Of a DNA stretch of 64,000 bases, positions 59,357 to 64,000 are shown one piece after another. The DNA comes from Acidaminococcaceae bacterium. Lineage in GTDB: Bacteria > Bacillota > Negativicutes > Acidaminococcales > Acidaminococcaceae. Every line of letters starts with the position of its first letter. The stretch's first letter is position 1. The translations under genes were made by a program, and so were the position numbers. The notes under the pieces are model-generated. The model did no database searches. It worked only from the letters and a program-made list of their open reading frames with translations, and had not been told where the DNA came from. The stretch lies in contig JAKVKY010000004.1 of the NCBI GenBank assembly GCA_022484685.1, forward strand, positions 1 through 64,000, in the 5' to 3' direction.

Positions 59357-61795
59357 TTAGTTCTGCGCTTGTTCTACCATTTGCCGGATATCGGCCAGGC
59401 CCGTGATGCGGGTGGGCTGATCATCTTTCATGACCACGATGGTGGGCGCCATCTGGATGCCGTACTGTTCTGCCAGTTCCGGTTTTTCTTCGGCTACCAC
59501 GGTGGTGTAAGCCAGGCCCGCTTTTTGCAGCATGTCCTTGGCGGCTTTGCAGTTAGGACAGGTCCGGGTGGTGAAGAGCAGCATCCGGCTGTCTTCGTTC
59601 CGGTTGGCAGCGGCTGCCGCCTGCACCTGAGTTTTCACAGCGGCGGAGGCTTGATGAGGCTCCGTCTTTACTTCCGCCTTGGGGGCGGGCGCTGCTACTT
59701 TCTGGGTGTTGGCAAAGCTGGCGCCGGCAGCATAAACTTTGCGCTGCTTAAATTCCTGCAGCTTGCCGTCGTTCCAGTTCTGCACCGGCCGGTAGTAACC
59801 GGTGATGCGGCTGTAAACTTCCGTCTTGGCATGGCATTTAGGACATTCGTACTGCTCGCCGTTCAGATAACCGTGCTCCGGGCAGATGGAATACGTGGGG
59901 CTCAAAGTATAATAAGGCAGCTTGTAGTTGTAAGCAATCTTCTTCACCAGTTTGGCGGCGGCGTGCCAGTCGTTGAGGCGCTCGCCTAAGAAAGCGTGGA
60001 ATACGGTGCCGCTGGTGTACAAAGTCTGCAGCTGGTCCTGGATATCCAGGGCGGAGAAAACATCTTCCGTATAACCTACGGGCAGATGGCTGCTGTTGGT
60101 GTAGTAAGGCGTGCCGTTCTTTTCCGCGGCGGTGATGATGTCGGGGAACTGAGCCACGTCGTGCTTGGCCAGACGGTAAGCGGTGGATTCTGCCGGCGTA
60201 GCTTCCAGATTGTACAGATCGCCGTACTCTTCCTGGTAATCGCTGAGGCGTTCCCGCATATGGTTCAGCACTTCCTGGCTGAACTTCTGAGTGGCGGGAT
60301 GGGTCATGTCCTGACGGATCCATTTCGCGTTAAGGCCGGCTTCGTTCATGCCCACCAGTCCGATGGTGGAGAAGTGGTGCTCGAAGGTGCCCAGGTAATG
60401 TTTGGTGTAAGGATAGAGACCGGCATGCAAAAGCTTGGTGATGACGGTACGTTTGATCTTTAAGGAACGGGCCGCGATGTCCATCAGTCTGTCCAGACGG
60501 CGGTAGAAATCCTGCTCGTCGTCGGCTAAATAAGCAAGGCGGGGCATGTTCAAAGTGACCACGCCGATGGAGCCGGTGCTTTCGCCGCTGCCGAAGAAGC
60601 CGCCGGTTTTCTTGCGCAGCTCCCGCAGGTCCAGACGCAGGCGGCAGCACATGCTGCGTACATCGCTGGGCTGCATGTCGCTGTTAATGTAGTTGCTGAA
60701 ATACGGGGTGCCGTATTTGGCGGTCATCTCGAATAATAATTTATTGTTCTCACTTTCGGACCAGTCAAAGTCCTTGGTGATAGAATACGTAGGAATGGGA
60801 TACTGGAAGCCGCGGCCGTTGGCGTCGCCCTCGATCATGATCTCGATGAAGGCTTTGTTCACCATATCCATTTCCTGCTGGCAGTCCTTGTACTTGAAAG
60901 GCATTTCCCTGCCGCCAACCAGCGCCGGCAGTTCAGCCATGTCCTGCGGCACGGTCCAGTCCAGGGTGATGTTGGTGAAAGGCGCCTGGCTGCCCCAGCG
61001 GGACGGGGTGTTCACACCGTAAATAAAGGACTCGATGCATTTCTTGGCCTGGTCGTAGGTCAGGTGGTCCGCCTTAATGAAAGGCGCCAGGTAGGTATCG
61101 AAGGAAGAGAACGCCTGGGCGCCGGCCCATTCGTTCTGCATGATGCCTAAGAAGTTGACCATCTGGTTGCAGAGGGTAGCCAGGTGGCTGGCCGGGGCGG
61201 AAGTAATCTTGCCGGGGATGCCGCCGAGACCGTTCTGGATTAACTGTTTTAAGGACCAGCCGGCACAGTAACCGGTGAGCATGGACAGATCGTGAATATG
61301 CATCTCCGCGTTGCGGTGGGCATTGGCAATCTCGTCGTCATAAATTTCGCTCAGCCAGTAGTTGGCCGTGATGGCGCCGCTGTTGGAAAGGATCAGGCCG
61401 CCTACGGAATAGGTGACGGTGGAATTTTCCTTGACGCGCCAGTCGCTGACTTTCAAATAATTGTCGATGACCTGTTTGTAATCCACCATGGTGGAATTTA
61501 AGGCGCGCAGTTTGGCCCGCTGACGGCGGTACAAAATGTAGGCTTTGGCCACGTCGGAATAACCGGCCTGGCTCAAAACGCTTTCCACGCTGTCCTGAAT
61601 ATCTTCCACGGCGATGAGGCCGCCCTTAATCTTGCTTTCAAAATCAGCGGTGGTTTTTAAAGCCAGCAGATCGATGACCGAACTGTGGTACTTTTTATCC
61701 ATCGCATCAAAAGCTTTGGTAATGGCGTCGACGATTTTTTTGATATCAAAATCGACCACATGGCCGTTACGTTTTGTGACCTTGTACATATCCAT
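59357..61795 (-). CDS. nrdD: Anaerobic ribonucleotide reductase NrdD fused to thioredoxin-like domain
   Basis: 812 residues. An ATP-cone opens the protein (MYKVTKRNGHVVDFDIKKIVDAI). The catalytic barrel follows, with HDLSMLTGYCAGWSL. The C-terminal zinc site (CPEHGYLNGEQYECPKC) and glycyl-radical region (RITGYYRPVQNWNDGKLQEF) are present. After about 710 a linker rich in Ala and Lys leads to a thioredoxin/glutaredoxin-like domain (about 735-812) with TCPNCKAAKDML and MAPTIVV. It makes dNTPs under anaerobic conditions. The fused domain could deliver electrons. NrdR boxes lie upstream. Confidence 0.93.
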   Translation of the reverse strand: MDMYKVTKRNGHVVDFDIKKIVDAITKAFDAMDKKYHSSVIDLLALKTTADFESKIKGGLIAVEDIQDSVESVLSQAGYSDVAKAYILYRRQRAKLRALNSTMVDYKQVIDNYLKVSDWRVKENSTVTYSVGGLILSNSGAITANYWLSEIYDDEIANAHRNAEMHIHDLSMLTGYCAGWSLKQLIQNGLGGIPGKITSAPASHLATLCNQMVNFLGIMQNEWAGAQAFSSFDTYLAPFIKADHLTYDQAKKCIESFIYGVNTPSRWGSQAPFTNITLDWTVPQDMAELPALVGGREMPFKYKDCQQEMDMVNKAFIEIMIEGDANGRGFQYPIPTYSITKDFDWSESENNKLLFEMTAKYGTPYFSNYINSDMQPSDVRSMCCRLRLDLRELRKKTGGFFGSGESTGSIGVVTLNMPRLAYLADDEQDFYRRLDRLMDIAARSLKIKRTVITKLLHAGLYPYTKHYLGTFEHHFSTIGLVGMNEAGLNAKWIRQDMTHPATQKFSQEVLNHMRERLSDYQEEYGDLYNLEATPAESTAYRLAKHDVAQFPDIITAAEKNGTPYYTNSSHLPVGYTEDVFSALDIQDQLQTLYTSGTVFHAFLGERLNDWHAAAKLVKKIAYNYKLPYYTLSPTYSICPEHGYLNGEQYECPKCHAKTEVYSRITGYYRPVQNWNDGKLQEFKQRKVYAAGASFANTQKVAAPAPKAEVKTEPHQASAAVKTQVQAAAAANRNEDSRMLLFTTRTCPNCKAAKDMLQKAGLAYTTVVAEEKPELAEQYGIQMAPTIVVMKDDQPTRITGLADIRQMVEQAQN

Positions 61796-61916
61796 GGTAA
61801 AAGCCTCCCTAAAAGTAAGGTGTCAGGTACAGCGTGTGAGAGCAGTAATTTTTCCGGACGCCGTCTCATTTAACAAATAAGAAATATTCCTGATAACCGT
61901 TGGTAGAATTATCTTA

Positions 61917-61964
61917 GCACAATATATAGGTGGTGTCAACTAAATTGTCCACAATATGTTGATA
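61917..61964 (-). promoter_or_regulatory. Two NrdR-box-like sites upstream of nrdD
   Basis: Two 16-base sites, GCACAATATATAGGTG (61917-61932) and CCACAATATGTTGATA (61949-61964), resemble the NrdR consensus ACACWATATAKWGTGT. They are 32 bases apart, about three helical turns, as expected for cooperative NrdR binding that represses ribonucleotide reductase genes. Confidence 0.7.
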
Positions 61965-62072
61965 AATTTGGCTTTAACCTGTGTGTAAGCTGTGGATAAG
62001 ATGTAGAAATTACTTACTCCCGGAGAGGTAAAAAGAGGCTTAAGCCGCGAACGGTGCGCCTGGGAGCTTGTG

Positions 62073-62102
62073 CATAAAAAAAGCACCGCGGGCAGCGGTG
62101 CT
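62073..62102 (-). terminator. Intrinsic terminator after nrdG
   Basis: On the minus strand, AGCACCGC-TGCCC-GCGGTGCT followed by TTTTTTT, about 75 bases after the nrdG stop. It separates nrdG from the nrdD promoter. Confidence 0.85.
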
Positions 62103-62177
62103 GTGGATAACTTTGGGGTGGACCGGCCCAACCGCGCCGGTGTTTGGGGTGTTGTCTTTACAGGGTTAATCCTAACT

Positions 62178-62936
62178 TTATTGTACGCCCCGGAGTTCGG
62201 CCCGGGGGCAATATTTTTGGGCGGTGGCCAGCATCCGTTCCAAAGCTTCCCGGGGGAAGGCGGACAGGTGGCGGCCGTCGATCACGTCGCCGGAATCCAC
62301 GTAACTTTGTAAAAAGTAGGGCTGCGGTCCGGCAATCCATTTTGCCAAAGGTTCCAGATCGGCTTCCTGGTGGATGCCTTTTACCAAAGTGGTGCGCAGT
62401 TCAAAGGGCACGCCGCTTTGACGGAGCAGAGCCAGGCTGAGCTCGATGCGGGGCACCGGGGAAAGCGCGTCGCTGCTGGTGGCATCATGGACCGCGGTGG
62501 GATTATGGGAAGCGCCGCTGGCATAATAATGGCCGATGGCGCTGGCATATTTGGAGGGGCAGTGCTTGATATCCATGGCCACGTAATCTACTAATTTAGC
62601 GGCCAGGATTTTTTCCAGGGCGCCGGGAAAACTGCCGTTGGTGTCTAATTTGATCAGGTAGCCCAGGTCTTTAATTTTGTGCAGGAAGGGGACAAGGTCG
62701 TCCTGGAGAAGCGGTTCGCCGCCGCTGATGACCACGCCGTCTAAAAGGCCCCGGCGTTTTTCCAGGTAGGCAAAGATTTCCGCCTCCGTGGGCGCAGGAA
62801 CCGCCGGCGCATGGACTACCAGGCCGGCGTTGTGGCAGAATGGACAGCAAAAATTACAGCCGGCGGTGAAGAGGATGCAGGCCACCTGGCCGGGAAAATC
62901 TAAGAGCGTCAGTTTTTGAAAACCACCGATATGCAT
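62178..62936 (-). CDS. nrdG: Anaerobic ribonucleotide reductase activating enzyme (radical SAM)
   Basis: 252 residues. The radical SAM cluster motif is CNFCCPFC (C-x3-C-x2-C) in FTAGCNFCCPFCHNAG, followed by GGEPLLQDD and KLDTNGSFPG. The length and start (MHIGGFQKLTLLDFPGQ) fit the NrdG-type activases of anaerobic ribonucleotide reductase class III. It generates the glycyl radical on NrdD. An insert around YYASGASHNPTAVHDATSSD (about 137-156) looks unlike the family core. It lies upstream of nrdD on the same strand but with its own terminator, the reverse of the usual nrdD-nrdG order. Confidence 0.9.
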   Translation of the reverse strand: MHIGGFQKLTLLDFPGQVACILFTAGCNFCCPFCHNAGLVVHAPAVPAPTEAEIFAYLEKRRGLLDGVVISGGEPLLQDDLVPFLHKIKDLGYLIKLDTNGSFPGALEKILAAKLVDYVAMDIKHCPSKYASAIGHYYASGASHNPTAVHDATSSDALSPVPRIELSLALLRQSGVPFELRTTLVKGIHQEADLEPLAKWIAGPQPYFLQSYVDSGDVIDGRHLSAFPREALERMLATAQKYCPRAELRGVQ

Positions 62937-63006
62937 AAGCGCCTCCGGAAAGTCGGCGGCAGGACGGAAAATTTTTTCGTCCGCGCCGTCAGGATTTTTA
63001 TTTTTC

Positions 63007-63031
63007 TATTATAACACGTCATGTTATAATA
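63007..63031 (+). promoter_or_regulatory. Palindromic operator candidate between nrdG and hydE
   Basis: A perfect inverted repeat, TATTATAACA-CGTCA-TGTTATAATA, with 10-bp arms. It contains a TATAAT-like -10 box on each strand, so a protein bound here could control both divergent genes. It does not match Fnr or Rex consensus. Confidence 0.6.
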
Positions 63032-63055
63032 AAAAGGTAGCAATGAGGTGTGACT

Positions 63056-64000
63056 ATGGCTATGGAAAAAATTTTACAAAAAACGCAGCTTACCCGGGAC
63101 GATTTAATCGCGCTCTTAAGCGTGACGGAGCCGGCCGAGCTGCAAAAATTATACGCGGCGGGTTACGCGCAAAAACTTAAGGTCAGCGGCAATTTTGATT
63201 ATTACCGGGGCCTGATTGAGTTTTCCAACCGCTGCATCAAAAATTGTTTGTACTGCGGCATCCGCCGGGACAATACGGAAGTGCAAAGGTTCGACACCAC
63301 CCTGCAGGATATTTTGACCCAGGCCCGGTGGATTTACGAGCAGAACTTCGGTTCCATCGTTTTGCAGTCCGGGGAACGGCAGGATCCGGAGTTCATAACT
63401 TTTGTGGAAACGGTGCTGCGGGAAATTAAAAAACTTTCCCACGGGGAGCTGGGCATCACCCTGTGCGTGGGCGAAGAAACGGAGGCAACGTACCGGCGCT
63501 GGTTTGAGGCGGGGGCGCACCGGTATCTGCTGCGCATAGAAAGCAGCAAGCCGGAGCTGTACCAAACTTTGCATCCCCAGGACGGGCATCATGTCTGGCA
63601 GGTGCGGAAGCATTGTCTGGAACTGCTGCGCCAGATTGGCTACCAGGTAGGCACCGGCGTGATGATCGGTCTGCCGGGACAGACCGTGGCGGATCTGGCG
63701 GACGATATTCTTTTTTACCGGGACATGGACATCGACATGATCGGCATGGGACCCTACGTGGTTCATCACAACACGCCCCTGGGCAAACAGGTGGTGGCGG
63801 CCGGTCTGGATTCCAAGGAAGAACAACAGCGGCGGCTGGAATTATCCCTGAAGATGATCGCGGTGACGCGGTTATTCTTAAAAGATGTGAACATTGCGGC
63901 CACCACGGCGCTGCAGGCCCTGCATCCCCTGGGACGGGAACTGGGACTGAAGGCCGGGGCCAACGTGCTCATGCCGGTGGCCACGCTGCCGGAGTTTCGC
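63056..64000 (+). CDS. hydE: [FeFe] hydrogenase H-cluster maturase HydE (3' end outside window)
   Basis: At least 315 residues, open at the right edge. Starts ATG 63056 or 63062; GAGGTG fits. The radical SAM motif is CIKNCLYCGI (C-x3-C-x2-C), with ESGERQ-like LQSGERQDPEF, then LRIESSKPELY, GTGVMIGLPGQTVADLADDI and MIGMGPYVVHHNTPLG, all typical of HydE. It helps make the dithiolate ligand of the hydrogenase H-cluster. This implies an [FeFe] hydrogenase elsewhere in the genome. Divergent from nrdG across a perfect palindrome. Confidence 0.93.
   Translation, partial: MAMEKILQKTQLTRDDLIALLSVTEPAELQKLYAAGYAQKLKVSGNFDYYRGLIEFSNRCIKNCLYCGIRRDNTEVQRFDTTLQDILTQARWIYEQNFGSIVLQSGERQDPEFITFVETVLREIKKLSHGELGITLCVGEETEATYRRWFEAGAHRYLLRIESSKPELYQTLHPQDGHHVWQVRKHCLELLRQIGYQVGTGVMIGLPGQTVADLADDILFYRDMDIDMIGMGPYVVHHNTPLGKQVVAAGLDSKEEQQRRLELSLKMIAVTRLFLKDVNIAATTALQALHPLGRELGLKAGANVLMPVATLPEFR

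Noticed and set aside
59276-59989. A 237-residue open frame on the plus strand
   Set aside because: It lies antisense to the 3' half of nrdD, begins in a terminator hairpin and has no ribosome site; its composition is what the reverse strand of a GC-rich gene gives.
62070-62440. Two open frames on the plus strand (80 and 98 residues)
   Set aside because: They overlap the nrdG terminator and run antisense to nrdG, with no ribosome site.
1-64000. CRISPR array, insertion sequence or prophage
   Set aside because: I saw no regularly spaced identical repeats, no transposase and no phage structural genes. The only mobility sign is the tRNA-Thr repeat pair.

Overview
The window looks like chromosome from a diderm Firmicute of the class Negativicutes, probably near Acidaminococcaceae. 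The main evidence is an OmpM-type outer-membrane protein (signal peptide, one SLH domain, beta-barrel ending in Phe), together with a second porin, a T-box leader, a TRAP-TAXI transporter, anaerobic NrdD/NrdG and HydE. Most genes are moderately GC-rich. Two blocks are clearly more AT-rich: about 1-2900 and about 29400-33250. Genus-level placement is inference.

Layout. 1-12.1 kb: a ThrE-like exporter and a NagD-like HAD phosphatase, both repeated as paralogues in mirror orientation near 7.7-12 kb. Between the copies lie a secreted BamE-like protein, tRNA-Val and tRNA-Lys, a TRAP-TAXI transporter, two secreted GMAYRE-repeat proteins, a DUF6125-like protein and OmpM. 12.2-29.2 kb: PAS/HD-GYP and PAS-only signalling proteins, a P1-family peptidase, a C69 dipeptidase, a CecR-YbhG-YbhF-YbhS-like export operon, a MurT-like ligase, an acetyltransferase, a LysR regulator divergent from an SLC13 anion transporter, and a hybrid histidine kinase. 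29.2-33.9 kb: tRNA-Thr followed by an AT-rich islet (HxlR, MATE, flavin reductase, VOC, DJ-1/PfpI) that ends at an imperfect second copy of the tRNA 3' half, then a MerR-type promoter and a short flavodoxin. 34-35.4 kb: a Trp T-box in front of a lone trpD.

36.8-50.3 kb is the most interesting region. An operon resembling Bacillus ydjG-ydjH-ydjI (zinc-ribbon membrane protein, TPM protein, SPFH protein) has a lipoprotein nucleoside hydrolase and a 5'-nucleotidase inserted, and no pspA. After a porin comes a 1259-residue protein whose N-terminal part is related to the YdjG-like protein and is joined to an extracytoplasmic domain and a seven-helix sensor module. It is followed by a NarL-type kinase and response regulator. 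I read this as a candidate envelope-stress sensing system built on a YdjG-type module.

50.3-64 kb: a MurNAc salvage operon (LysR, murQ, PTS EIIBC, mupG), a probable small RNA, aspA behind a promoter-proximal terminator, two related small secreted proteins (one frameshifted), a glutaredoxin-like protein, a thioesterase, an NrdD-thioredoxin fusion with NrdR boxes, nrdG, and the start of hydE.

A palindrome, GTACTGAGG-N4-CCTCAGTAC, occurs four times, each time upstream of a gene for an envelope-associated protein and in the same orientation (before 2039, 9334, 36899 and 57148). It could link the Ydj-like operon, OmpM and two secreted proteins into one regulon.
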